Positions 37,835-46,805 of a stretch of DNA of 64,000 nt are shown here, one piece after another. The notes under the pieces were generated by a model, which saw only the letters and a program-made list of their open reading frames with translations, ran no database searches and was not told the origin of the DNA. The stretch is from CAWEHU01 sp963808965 (GTDB taxonomy: Bacteria > Pseudomonadota > Alphaproteobacteria > Acetobacterales > Acetobacteraceae). A program made the position numbers and the translations under genes. The stretch is from positions 169,986-233,985 of the forward strand of contig CAWEHU010000006.1 in the NCBI GenBank assembly GCA_963808965.1, in the 5' to 3' direction. Each line of letters opens with the position of its first letter. The first letter of the stretch is position 1.

Positions 37835-39788
37835 TCACGGTGGAGGCTTGTTCGAGCCGGCGTGCTCCGCTGTGAAGGCCTGTGCCTCCGCAAGGGTCTC
37901 GAACACATGCGGCGCCAGCGCGCGATCGGCCAGGCTCCCGCCCAGCTTCAAACGCATGAATGCGCTGGTCGTATAGCGCGTGGCGGTGGCGTAATAGCGC
38001 TGCTGCAAATACGTCACCATCGAGAAATAAGCGTCGCTTACCGCCGGATCCAGAGTGAAAGAATCATAGTTGACGATGAGGGAAACTTTTTTTCCAATCG
38101 CTCGGCAGCGATTCTCGAACTCCCGGCGAACAAGCTCGACATCGTCGGTGGTTCGGACCGCAAAACCCTCGAAGTTCGCGAACAAGGTATTCCGCGTCGG
38201 GTCGTAGCTGATACGGTCGGCCAAGCTGAGGCCCAGAAGCGTCTGCTCCAGCCCCATAGGCTCCGGCCGAAAGATGCGAGGGTCCATCAACCGCGGATCA
38301 CGAACCAGCGGCTGAAATTCCATATGAGCAAGGATATCACGCTCGATATCGATTCCGGGTGCCACTTCGACAAGTTCTACACCGTCCGGCCCTCGCCGGA
38401 AAACACAACGCTCGGTGACATAGAAGACGGGTTGTCCAACGTCGGCGGCGTACTCGCCACTAAAGGTGATCTGCTCGACACGACGGATGAATTTTTTTGA
38501 CTTCCCTTCCCGAATGACCCGCAGCTGCCCGCCATCGGCCGCAATCTTTAGACCTCCGGCGGTGAAGGTCCCAGCGAAGACCAGTTTCCGGGCGTTCTGG
38601 GTGATGTTGATGAACCCTCCCGCACCGGCCAGCCGCCTCCCGAAACGACTGACATTCACGTTTCCCTGCCCGTCGGCCTGCGCCATCCCCAGGCAAGCGA
38701 GATCAAGCCCCCCGCCGTCGTAGAAGTCGAATTGCTGGTTCTGCTGAATCACAGCTTCGGGATTTAGCGCCGCGCCGAAATCTAGCCCGCTTTGCGGAAT
38801 GCCTCCGATGATACCTGGCTCCGCAGTCAGGGTGAGGTACTTGAGCACTTTCTCCTCGGCGGCAACCGCGGCAACACCCTCAGGCATTCCGATTCCGAGG
38901 TTCACGACACCGCCGGGGGGCAGTTCCAACGCTGCGCGCCGCGCGATGATCTTTCGTTCGTCCAAGACCATCGGTTCGATGCGATCGACAGGCACTCGCA
39001 ATTGCCCGGAAAAAGCTGCACTATATGGGGTAGCGTAAGTCTGGAGATGGTTCTCCGGGCGACTAATCACGACGCAATCGACCAGAATGCCGGGGATGTG
39101 TACCTTGCGCGGATCAAGAGAACCTTCGGCAGCGATTCGCTCCACCTGCGCAATGACAAAGCCACGTGAGTTCTTGGCAGCCATCGCAGCCGGGAGGCCA
39201 TCCAGCGTCAGGGCTTCGCGCTCCATCGTGACATTGCCGGCCAAGTCGGCGGTGGTGCCCCTGATGAGCGCGACATTGATCGGGAAAGCCTTGTAGAATA
39301 GCCACTCTTCCCCGTCGATTTCGAGTCAGGTGGACGAGGTCCTCCTTCGTGATCCCGTTGATCTTGCCGCCGTCGTGGCGTGGATCCACGAAGGTTCGCA
39401 GGCCAACACGCGTCGTCAGCCCGGGGCGATGGCCGGCGATCTCACGATAAAGCTGTGTGATACATCCGAGCGGAAGATTATACGCCTCGATCGCTTCATC
39501 GAGCGCCAATTGCGCAAGCTTGGGCACCAGGGACCAGTGCCCGCCGATCGCACGCTTGACCAGACCCGTATGGGCAAGCCGGTTAACCCCGCGCTCGCCG
39601 GCATCACCGGGCGCCGCCGCGAACACGAGCGTGAGATTTGCGGGTTTGCGAGACTCAGTGAAGCGCCGTTCGATTGCAAGGATGAGCTCGTCGGGTGTGC
39701 CTATCCCAACGAAGCCGGAAATGGAGACGGTATCCCCGTCCCGAATAATAGCGGCTGCTTCGGCAGGCGAGACGATCTTGTTCTTCAT
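37835..39788 (-). CDS. Acetate/propionate/3-oxoacid CoA-transferase (type I, fused alpha-beta), frameshifted near 39325
   Basis: Transfers CoA between acyl-CoA and a free acid through a glutamyl-CoA intermediate. The gene starts at ATG 39788 with GAAGG six bases upstream. The N-terminal half (MKNKIVSPAEAAAIIRDGDT, GFVGIGTPDELILAIE, DPRHDGGKINGITKEDLVHL) runs to about 39330, where one extra base throws the frame. The next frame continues EIDGEEWLFYKAFP, then GTTADLAGNVTMEREALTLD to the end. The catalytic Glu is in NLGIGMPEGVAAVAAEE. Repaired length is about 650 residues, close to propionate CoA-transferase of the YdiF type, which is larger than average. It follows phaC by 18 bases. In a PHA context it could activate acids or recycle 3-hydroxyacids. 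Confidence 0.83.
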
Positions 39789-39806
39789 CGCTCGCCTTCC
39801 CCTTGC

Positions 39807-40916
39807 TCAATCCCGCTTCGACAACCAATCGGCGATGCCTGGCCCCAGTAGCTTCTGTGACCTCCCTCCCACGAATACCCCCACATGGCCTCCCGGCAGC
39901 GCAAGCTCAGTATAGTCCTGACTGCCCACCTTGCCAGCCAGCGCACGCGACGTAGCCGGGGGGATAATATGATCGTCTTTGGCAAAAATGTTGAGCACCG
40001 GCATTGTGACGTGTCCCAAATCGACACGCTCTCCGCACAGCCGCCACTCATTCCGTACTAGTTTGTTCTTCTGATACAAATCCTTGAGCCATTGCTTTGC
40101 CGCTTCGCCTGGATGATCCGGACGGTCCGCAATCCATTTCTCCATTCGGAGGAAATTCAGCAACTTTTGCTGGTCATCGACGACTTCCAGCATGTCAAGA
40201 TTGTACTTCAGGAGTGAGCGCATTGGCGTCATGAGCGAGAACACCGCGCCCATGAGCTCGCCCGGTAGATTGCCGTGCGCTTCGATCATGCGATCGATCT
40301 CCTCGGACGGAAGGCTTCGGGTCCACAGATTGATGAAGCCGTGCCCGAGCCTGCCCTCCTCCATGTCGGCATGGAAATCGACAGGTGTGATCGTGAGAAC
40401 GAGATTTTTGACCATCTCGGGATGCAGTGCTGCGTAGGAGAGCGCAAAAACCCCTCCTTCGCAGATGCCGAGCAGGCTGACCTTATCGACACTAGCCCGT
40501 TCGCATATCTCCTGCACGCACTCGTCTAAGTACGATCCGATGTAGTCGTCCAGTGTAAGAAACCGATCGGCCAATGATGGATTTCCCCAATCGACGACAT
40601 AGAGATCGACTCCAAGTTTCAGCAGATTCTGCACGAGGGAGCGGTCATCTTGCAGATCGGCCATTGTCCATCGTCCAACCAGCCCGTAAGCGATCAGAAC
40701 CGGTGTCGTGACCTTCCTCTCCGCCATCGGACGGAAGTGGTACAGCTTGACCTTGTCTTGCTGCCATACCAAATCCTTCGGCGTCGTGCCGACCGTTACG
40801 TCTTCGTCGCGCACTTCGTTCAGCAGTTTGACGCCGCGTATCAATCGGCTGCTCAGTTTGGCCGCCTCAGCGAGCGGGTCAGCCGAAATCGGGGGCGACG
40901 TGTCCGGGCTTGCCAT
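39807..40916 (-). CDS. phaC: Class III polyhydroxyalkanoate synthase subunit PhaC
   Basis: Polymerises 3-hydroxyacyl-CoA into polyhydroxyalkanoate granules together with PhaE. At 369 residues it has the short class III length. The catalytic triad is visible: Cys152 in the lipase-like box GICEGG, Asp314/315 in AKDDHIIPP and His344 in PGGHVG. The VDWGNPSLADRFLTLDDYIG block near residue 108 is a family hallmark. GGAG lies seven bases before the ATG. PhaE ends 3 bp upstream, so the two subunits are coupled. Substrate is most likely short-chain (3-hydroxybutyryl-CoA). Confidence 0.93.
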   Translation of the reverse strand: MASPDTSPPISADPLAEAAKLSSRLIRGVKLLNEVRDEDVTVGTTPKDLVWQQDKVKLYHFRPMAERKVTTPVLIAYGLVGRWTMADLQDDRSLVQNLLKLGVDLYVVDWGNPSLADRFLTLDDYIGSYLDECVQEICERASVDKVSLLGICEGGVFALSYAALHPEMVKNLVLTITPVDFHADMEEGRLGHGFINLWTRSLPSEEIDRMIEAHGNLPGELMGAVFSLMTPMRSLLKYNLDMLEVVDDQQKLLNFLRMEKWIADRPDHPGEAAKQWLKDLYQKNKLVRNEWRLCGERVDLGHVTMPVLNIFAKDDHIIPPATSRALAGKVGSQDYTELALPGGHVGVFVGGRSQKLLGPGIADWLSKRD

Positions 40917-40919
40917 GAT

Positions 40920-41777
40920 TTAACTCCTCGGCTTCCGGGTTCGTGTCGTAGACAGGTCCGACGACGTCGCCGGCAAGGCCTGCCGCCGCCGTGTTGCACG
41001 CAGCTCGCGTTTCAGTTCCGTAACCGTTCGGTGCACATCATCCAGCTCCGTCCGAGTCGGAAAGCCGAATATATGGCTATCGTACTCCGTCAGCTCACGC
41101 TGCGCGAAGCGCAAGTCGGTGCTCGCCTTTAGCAACTCCGCCTGGGTCTGCAAGAAGCGATCGGAATGCTGGGTTTCGAGTAATGCTTGATTTGCCGTTT
41201 CGACCCAGAGGTCGAGAGCTTCTTTGAGCGCGGGTTGGCGGTTGTCAACCGTAATCGAGCCCAGCCTATCTGCAAACGCGTTGGCTGCCTTCAACCAAGC
41301 CTCCAGGACTACCGTGGTGTGCTCCAGACTGCGCCGGCGCAGCGTTAACCAAGCCTGGAAAACCCGCACATATTTGCGCTCGACATTCCACATATCAGCG
41401 AATCGCGGCCCCTCGGCCAGGCGCTGTAGGAGCTCGTCCAGCTCGCCAGAGCCAGATGTCCAGGCACGCGGATCAAGCATCTTCCCGAGGACGGACCCCA
41501 TGGCCGATTCGGATCCATTCGAGACCGCCAACCGTTGCGCTAGCGCCGCTGAGAGCTCGGCGGCGGAGGACCAGAGCCCCATTACGGTCTGACTGGACTT
41601 GCTCAGCGCCTCCGCATCCGATGAAACCGAAGGAAGCAGCCCGGCGAAGGGCTGGGTAGCTGCCTTGGCAACTCCGTCAGTAAACGCCCGAACGGCGCTA
41701 TCCTGTCCGCTCATGAAGGCCTTGCCGCCAAGAGCCCAGAGATCGGCTAAAGCCTTGCCGTATTCGAACATGTCCAT
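40920..41777 (-). CDS. phaE: Class III polyhydroxyalkanoate synthase subunit PhaE
   Basis: Non-catalytic partner of class III PhaC, needed for activity. The 285-residue protein is mostly helical. Its C terminus has the region typical of PhaE: DSHIFGFPTRTELDDVHRTV followed by TELKRELRATRRR, then a disordered Ser/Thr/Arg tail. A central WNVERKYVRVFQAWL block is also typical. It directly precedes phaC. No separate phasin or phaR repressor is in the window. Confidence 0.88.
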   Translation of the reverse strand: MDMFEYGKALADLWALGGKAFMSGQDSAVRAFTDGVAKAATQPFAGLLPSVSSDAEALSKSSQTVMGLWSSAAELSAALAQRLAVSNGSESAMGSVLGKMLDPRAWTSGSGELDELLQRLAEGPRFADMWNVERKYVRVFQAWLTLRRRSLEHTTVVLEAWLKAANAFADRLGSITVDNRQPALKEALDLWVETANQALLETQHSDRFLQTQAELLKASTDLRFAQRELTEYDSHIFGFPTRTELDDVHRTVTELKRELRATRRRQALPATSSDLSTTRTRKPRS

Positions 41778-41823
41778 TTCAGAGCCCGATCACTGCCGCG
41801 TCAACCTGCCGTTCTGGACCCAT

Positions 41824-43476
41824 TTACGCCGGCGCGATGGCCGGCACGATGTTCCTTAGTTCGTCTACCAGAACCCGGATGTTCTCGGAATAGTCGATGG
41901 GCACGGTGACGAGGTGCACGCCACCCCCTTCGAAGGCGGCATTTAGGCTCGGAGCCAGCCCGTCCGCGGTATCAACTCGGGTGCCCTTCGCTCCGTACGA
42001 TTCCGCATACTTCACGAAGTCCGGATTGCCGAAGGTCAGCCCCCAATCGGCGAAATCGTCAACTGCCTGTTTCCACCGGATCATGCCATAGGCATTGTCC
42101 TGGAGAATAAGCACCACGAGATTCAGCCCAAGACGCACAGCCGTTTCCATCTCCTGGCTGTTCATCATGAACCCACCATCGCCACAGACAGCCAGCACCC
42201 GTCGCTTCGGATACAGCATCGCAGCCATCATCGCCGAAGGAAGTCCTGCCCCCATCGTCGCCAGTGCGTTATCGAGCAAAAGCGTGTTCGCCACGCGCGT
42301 TCGGTAGTTACGCGCAAACCAGATTTTGTACATTCCGTTGTCAAGGCAGACGATCCCATCTTCCGGCATCACCCGCCGTACATCGTGTACGATCCGCTGG
42401 GGCGTCAGCGGGAACCGACTTTCTGTCGCGCGATCGGCGATCCGATCGAGGATCTCCTGCCGCAGGGGGAGCAACGCCGAGGCATTCTTAAGCCTGCCCT
42501 CAAGGCGATCGGCCAGAAGGGTCAGACTAGGACCGACATCTCCGATCACCTCGGTATCCGGAAAGAACACCTGCTCCACGTTCGCGGGCAGATAACCCAT
42601 ATGAATCACGCGTGGGCCTCCAGGCCCCATGAGGAAGGGTGGTTTCTCGATCGTGTCGTGCCCGATTGAAAGAATGAGATCGGCACGGTCGATTGCCCGA
42701 TGAATGTAGTCCCGCTCGGAAAGGGCCGCTGTGCCCATATAGAGGTTCGAGCCGGCTGCCACGGAGCCCTTGCCCATTTGGGTATTAAAGAACGGGATCC
42801 GCACGCGCCCCATGAACTCGGTTAGAGCATCCGCCAGCCGTGGTCGGCTCGCCGCTGCGCCGAGCATCACCAATGGCCGTTCGGCTTCGAGGATCATCCC
42901 GGCTGCACGGTCCAATGCCGCGGGATGGGCTACGGGAATATCGATCGGGTGAGATCGCACGGGCGATAAGCCAGGCGCTTCCTCGCCGGCGATGTCTTCT
43001 GGCAGCTCCAGGTGGACCGGCCCTAGCCGCTCCTGCTGCGCCACCCGGAACGCCTCGCGTACGATCGAAGGGATTGTAGCCGTGCTGACAATCTGCCGCG
43101 ACATCTTCGTCAGCGGCGTCATGCTCGCGACCACGTCGACGATCTGAAATCGTGCCTGTTTGCTGGTCAGTATTCCCTTTTGCCCAGTGAGCAGCAGCAT
43201 AGGCATCGCGCCGAGCAGAGCGTACGCGGCAGCCGTAGAGAAGTTCAACGCGCCGGGACCGAGCGTAGCTATGCAAACGCCAGGCCTGCCGGCCAGCCGC
43301 CCATAAGTAGCGGCCATGAAAGCAGCAGCCTGCTCGTGCCGCGTCAGGACCAGCTCGATCCTGGAGCGTCGGAGTGACTCGACCACGTCGAGGTTCTCCT
43401 CGCCCGGAACGCCAAAAACCCGCTCTACACCCTCGTTTTCGAGCGCAGCGACAAGCAGGTCGGAGCCTTTGGTCAT
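41824..43476 (-). CDS. Acetolactate synthase-like thiamine diphosphate enzyme
   Basis: TPP-dependent enzyme of the acetolactate synthase/catabolic AlsS group; likely condenses two pyruvates, but could be another 2-oxoacid enzyme. The 550-residue protein (MTKGSDLLVAALENEGVERV) starts at 43476, where GAGAGGGG precedes the ATG. An upstream in-frame start at 43578 would add 34 residues and lacks a good ribosome site. The catalytic Glu is in LTRHEQAAAFMA; the TPP motif is GDGGFMMN with LQDNAYGM after about 25 residues. There is no regulatory subunit beside it, which argues against an anabolic role. It sits 46 bp upstream of phaE on the same strand, an unusual neighbour for PHA genes. Confidence 0.87.
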   Translation of the reverse strand: MTKGSDLLVAALENEGVERVFGVPGEENLDVVESLRRSRIELVLTRHEQAAAFMAATYGRLAGRPGVCIATLGPGALNFSTAAAYALLGAMPMLLLTGQKGILTSKQARFQIVDVVASMTPLTKMSRQIVSTATIPSIVREAFRVAQQERLGPVHLELPEDIAGEEAPGLSPVRSHPIDIPVAHPAALDRAAGMILEAERPLVMLGAAASRPRLADALTEFMGRVRIPFFNTQMGKGSVAAGSNLYMGTAALSERDYIHRAIDRADLILSIGHDTIEKPPFLMGPGGPRVIHMGYLPANVEQVFFPDTEVIGDVGPSLTLLADRLEGRLKNASALLPLRQEILDRIADRATESRFPLTPQRIVHDVRRVMPEDGIVCLDNGMYKIWFARNYRTRVANTLLLDNALATMGAGLPSAMMAAMLYPKRRVLAVCGDGGFMMNSQEMETAVRLGLNLVVLILQDNAYGMIRWKQAVDDFADWGLTFGNPDFVKYAESYGAKGTRVDTADGLAPSLNAAFEGGGVHLVTVPIDYSENIRVLVDELRNIVPAIAPA

Positions 43477-43766
43477 CCGCAGTCCCCTCTCAACAAGAGC
43501 GCGTCCAGTCCGGGTCGGCCCGCCCGAATCTGACGTCGTATGGGCCAAGGCATCCGCCCGCCGCATCATCCGGGCCAAAGAAAGCCCCTCCTAGCTTGAC
43601 CGAGGTAAGCCGGTCCCGCTCCGAAGGGCATCGCTAGCCTCCCGAGGCTACCAAGGAGCTTGCCAGCCCACAATCGACACTGTCGTGAATTGCCGGCCGC
43701 AACCTGGGAACAGGTACGGAGCTTCACATTGCCAGGGACCACGGGTCCAAGGAGGAATTCCCTCGC

Positions 43767-44768
43767 ATGGAGCTCCCACGTGAGTTGCGTCGAGCTAGGA
43801 GGAGCGCGCGTCGCATACTCAAGGCAGTTTCTGGGTTTCTCAACACTGGCCGGAGCGCAGCCGGCCCCCTCCCCGGAAAGAGCCCGTTTTCGCCGGGAAT
43901 AACAGAAATTTTGAATTTTGCCTCCAACCCCGGAAATCTTCGGATGCTGGTTTACGTTCCTCCGACCCCGCTCCGGCCGCGCTCACCGCTGGTTGTTGTC
44001 CTGCATGGCTGCGCGCAGAATGCTGCTGACCTCGCCAGAGACGCTGGCTGGATTGCGATGGCAGATCGCCATGGTTTCCCGCTGTTGATGCCCGAGCAGC
44101 AGGAGGAGAACAACCGGGGCCGCTGCTTCAATTGGTTTCACTCAACGGAAACCCGTCGCGGCTCCGGGGAGAGTCACTCTATTACCCAAATGGTCGATGC
44201 CGCGGTACAGCGATTCCACTCTGATCCGGCTAGGGTCTTTGTCGTTGGCCTCTCGGCGGGTGGAGCCATGACTGCGGCCGTTATGGCCGCCTACCCGGAG
44301 GTCTTCGCATCCGGGGCTGTCATAGCGGGTCTCCCGGTCGGCTGTGCCTCGAATGCCGCCCAGGCGTTCAGGCGTATGGTCGAGCCGGGCCCGAGGCTGT
44401 CCGCGGAGGCTTGGGAGGCCAAGGTGCGCGCAGCAGCGCCCCCCGGCTTTCGCGGGCGCTGGCCGCGGATTTCCATTTGGCATGGATGCTCAGATTCCGT
44501 GGTGAACCCAACCAACTCTGTTCTACTCGCGAGGCAGTGGACGGCGGTACACGGGATCGAATACGCCGACGTAACTGAAACGCATCGTTCACCCGGAATT
44601 CGTCGAAAAGTCTGGGGAGAGCCGCGAGAACCCGTTGTGGAGCTCTGGTGCCTGGAGGATTTCGGGCATGCTTATCCAATTTCTGGCATTGGCCAACCAA
44701 GCCAATGGGTCGCCCGAGCAAGCGCTTCCGCAACCGACCGTTTCGCTCGGTTTTGCGGGTTATGCTAA
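43767..44768 (+). CDS. PHB depolymerase family esterase (LpqC/PhaZ-like)
   Basis: Alpha/beta-hydrolase of 333 residues in the PHB depolymerase / feruloyl esterase (LpqC) family. Motifs: oxyanion segment VVVLHGCAQNAADLARDAGW, nucleophile elbow GLSAGGAMTAAV (Ser about residue 157), acidic WHGCSDSVVNP and terminal His in EDFGHAYPISG. The N terminus is basic and lacks a clear signal peptide, so an intracellular or non-classically exported enzyme is possible. GGAGG lies 11 bases before the ATG. It is divergent from the acetolactate synthase-like gene; with PhaCE nearby, a role in PHB turnover is a reasonable inference. Confidence 0.85.
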   Translation: MELPRELRRARRSARRILKAVSGFLNTGRSAAGPLPGKSPFSPGITEILNFASNPGNLRMLVYVPPTPLRPRSPLVVVLHGCAQNAADLARDAGWIAMADRHGFPLLMPEQQEENNRGRCFNWFHSTETRRGSGESHSITQMVDAAVQRFHSDPARVFVVGLSAGGAMTAAVMAAYPEVFASGAVIAGLPVGCASNAAQAFRRMVEPGPRLSAEAWEAKVRAAAPPGFRGRWPRISIWHGCSDSVVNPTNSVLLARQWTAVHGIEYADVTETHRSPGIRRKVWGEPREPVVELWCLEDFGHAYPISGIGQPSQWVARASASATDRFARFCGLC

Positions 44769-44950
44769 GTGCACCGTTGTGTTGGCGTTCTCTTCAGCTT
44801 AATTCCAGTACATCGATCGACGGATTGAGCATTCCGCTCCTCAAGAAAGTCGTTCTGTATCCGTAATGAAATGGGCAAAACTTGATAGGCGAGAGAAGAC
44901 GAGCCGGTAGCACCTCGACACTGTAGGGCAAATACAAGGAGGAGTGAAGC

Positions 44951-45991
44951 GTGAACAAAACAGTCGTTATCACCGGTTCGTCGGCCGGCGTCGGACGCGC
45001 TGCGGCAAGGGAGTTCGCCAAACGGGGGTGCCGTCTCGGGCTGCTTGCCCGCAGTGAGCTCCAGCTTCGCTCGACGGAGGCCGAGTTGCGGGCGATAGGC
45101 GCCCAAGTTTGCGCGATCCCAGTGGACGTGGCCGACGCTGCGTCCGTGGACAATGCCGCCACTCGTATCGAGGAGGAGCTTGGGCCGATCGATATTTGGG
45201 TCAACAACGCTATGGCAACCGTTTTTGCCCCCGTTCGTCAGACCACCCCGGAAGAGTTTCGTCGTGGGACAGAGGTAACCTATTTGGGCACTGTGCATGG
45301 CACATTGGCCGCACTGAAGCGGATGGCCTTGCGGAATAGCGGAACCATCGTGCAAGTGGGATCTGCGCTCGCCTACCGCGCAATACCCCTCCAGGCAGTG
45401 TACTGCGCGTCGAAATTCGCTATTCGCGGCTTCACCGACAGCCTGCGGTCAGAATTGCTGCATGATGGTCTTGCCATTCATCTGACCATGGTGCACCTGC
45501 CCGCCGTCAACACGCCTCAGTTCGATTGGGCACGCAATCGGATGCCGTCGCGTGCTCAGCCAGTGCCTCCGATATTCCAACCAGAGGTACCCGCCCGAGC
45601 AATCGTCTTCGCTGCGACCCACCGCCGCCGCGAGATATGGGTCGGTCTACCAACTGTCAAGGCTATCATTGCAAACAAGATTGCTCCTGGCCTGCTTGAC
45701 CGCTACCTGGCAAGGAACGGGTACACCGGTCAACTCACGCAAGAGCCTAATGATCCCGCAAATCCGGGAAACCTGTTCGAGCCGTTATCGACCGACCCAG
45801 GCGCGCACGGTCGGTTCGACTCTCAGGCTCGCTCCTCCAGTTGGGAAATGTGGACCAGCCGGCACCGAGATGCCGTCATCGGGGGTCTTACCTTCCTGCT
45901 CGGGTTGGGGGTCATCTCGCTTTCTCGAAGCAGCAAGGAGCGGACTTCAAGGAATTATCTCGATGCGAACAGGTGGAAGCGTAAGAGGTGA
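44951..45991 (+). CDS. Short-chain dehydrogenase with C-terminal membrane extension
   Basis: NAD(P)-dependent oxidoreductase of the SDR family, 346 residues; substrate unknown. The cofactor motif is TGSSAGVGRAAA near residue 8, the NNA motif is WVNNAMATVF, and the active site is Ser in VGSALAY with YCASK. From about residue 250 the chain departs from a compact SDR: a Pro-rich segment and then a hydrophobic helix (AVIGGLTFLLGLGVISLS) with a basic tail. GTG start has AGGAGGAG six bases upstream. The last 45 bases overlap the convergent phage-end gene, a possible host/prophage boundary. Confidence 0.88.
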   Translation: MNKTVVITGSSAGVGRAAAREFAKRGCRLGLLARSELQLRSTEAELRAIGAQVCAIPVDVADAASVDNAATRIEEELGPIDIWVNNAMATVFAPVRQTTPEEFRRGTEVTYLGTVHGTLAALKRMALRNSGTIVQVGSALAYRAIPLQAVYCASKFAIRGFTDSLRSELLHDGLAIHLTMVHLPAVNTPQFDWARNRMPSRAQPVPPIFQPEVPARAIVFAATHRRREIWVGLPTVKAIIANKIAPGLLDRYLARNGYTGQLTQEPNDPANPGNLFEPLSTDPGAHGRFDSQARSSSWEMWTSRHRDAVIGGLTFLLGLGVISLSRSSKERTSRNYLDANRWKRKR

Positions 45992-46450
45992 GAAATGCCG
46001 TTGCCCCGAGGAGGCGACAACGCTACGGCGTAGCTCATAATCCCCGGCCGGCGCGTCCACAGGCACGGTATTGTGCCCGATATACGGAGCACACCCCCGC
46101 CCCGACGCTGGCAAGACCTGGTCACTCCACGCAACGGTTCGCTCGGGCGAGTTTGCTTGGCTTAGGCGTACCAGATGCATTTGAACCGAGAGGACCACCT
46201 CTGCTTCCGCACAGATCGTAGAGACGAAGGTAAAACGTCCGCCGGAATGAATGCGACTTATAGCAGCCCCAGTCGCAATGCTCTCTTTGCTGGCCACCAT
46301 CTCGAATGGCCCGTCGGTCCCACGGTATATGACGGCACTCTGGTTCCACTCATGGCGAAAGCTATGGATGACGAGAGGTCCAGCTCCTGCAATGGATATT
46401 CCGATTGCCGCTAGGCGCACGCCCAATCTCTCCCGAGCTCGCGATCTCAC
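45947..46450 (-). CDS. Membrane-anchored hypothetical protein, last gene of the phage tail cluster
   Basis: A 167-residue protein with a single N-terminal helix (LGVRLAAIGISIAGAGPLVI) and a beta-rich outer domain (SGGRFTFVSTICAEAEVVLS, PAGDYELRRSVVASSG). Its two cysteines may form a disulfide. The ATG overlaps the stop of the holin-like gene by 4 bases (ATGA), which ties it to the phage operon. No lysis enzyme is recognisable, though an anchor plus periplasmic domain would fit a spanin- or Rz-like role; this is only a guess. The 3' end overlaps the SDR gene. Confidence 0.65.
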   Translation of the reverse strand: MRSRARERLGVRLAAIGISIAGAGPLVIHSFRHEWNQSAVIYRGTDGPFEMVASKESIATGAAISRIHSGGRFTFVSTICAEAEVVLSVQMHLVRLSQANSPERTVAWSDQVLPASGRGCAPYIGHNTVPVDAPAGDYELRRSVVASSGQRHFSPLTLPPVRIEIIP

Positions 46451-46791
46451 CGATGAAGGCCACCAACCAACGCGTTCCAGCCGAACGCAATCAGAGCTAG
46501 GAAAGCAGCTGTGAGCAGACTCTTCCAGAAGGCCCAGTCGTCTCGGCTCACAAAGTTCTCTGTTACCTCCTTCAGACTGTCCCGGAACATTTCCGCCTGA
46601 CCAGATAGCGCCGACGTGAATTGGTCGGACATGGCCCGCAGACTAGCATCCAGTTCTGCATCGCGGTTGGCCAGCCTCTCGACCGCACTGACGACGTGCC
46701 GCATCTGCTCCTCAAGTCGTGCCAACCGCTCGACCACCTCGTCCGCCATCGCGACAAGAGGGGCTGCATTAGGCGAAAGTGTGCTTCGCAT
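46447..46791 (-). CDS. Holin-like small coiled-coil membrane protein
   Basis: A 114-residue protein of phage type: N-terminal acidic coiled coil (MADEVVERLARLEEQMRHVV, AVERLANRDAELDASLRAM), amphipathic middle, and one C-terminal helix (LLTAAFLALIAFGWNALVGG). AAGGA lies seven bases before ATG 46791; an earlier in-frame start (46881) would overlap the SGNH gene and has no site. The architecture resembles XhlA- or holin-associated proteins near phage lysis genes. No endolysin was found beside it. Confidence 0.6.
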   Translation of the reverse strand: MRSTLSPNAAPLVAMADEVVERLARLEEQMRHVVSAVERLANRDAELDASLRAMSDQFTSALSGQAEMFRDSLKEVTENFVSRDDWAFWKSLLTAAFLALIAFGWNALVGGLHR

Positions 46792-46805
46792 ACCTGGGTC
46801 CTTAA

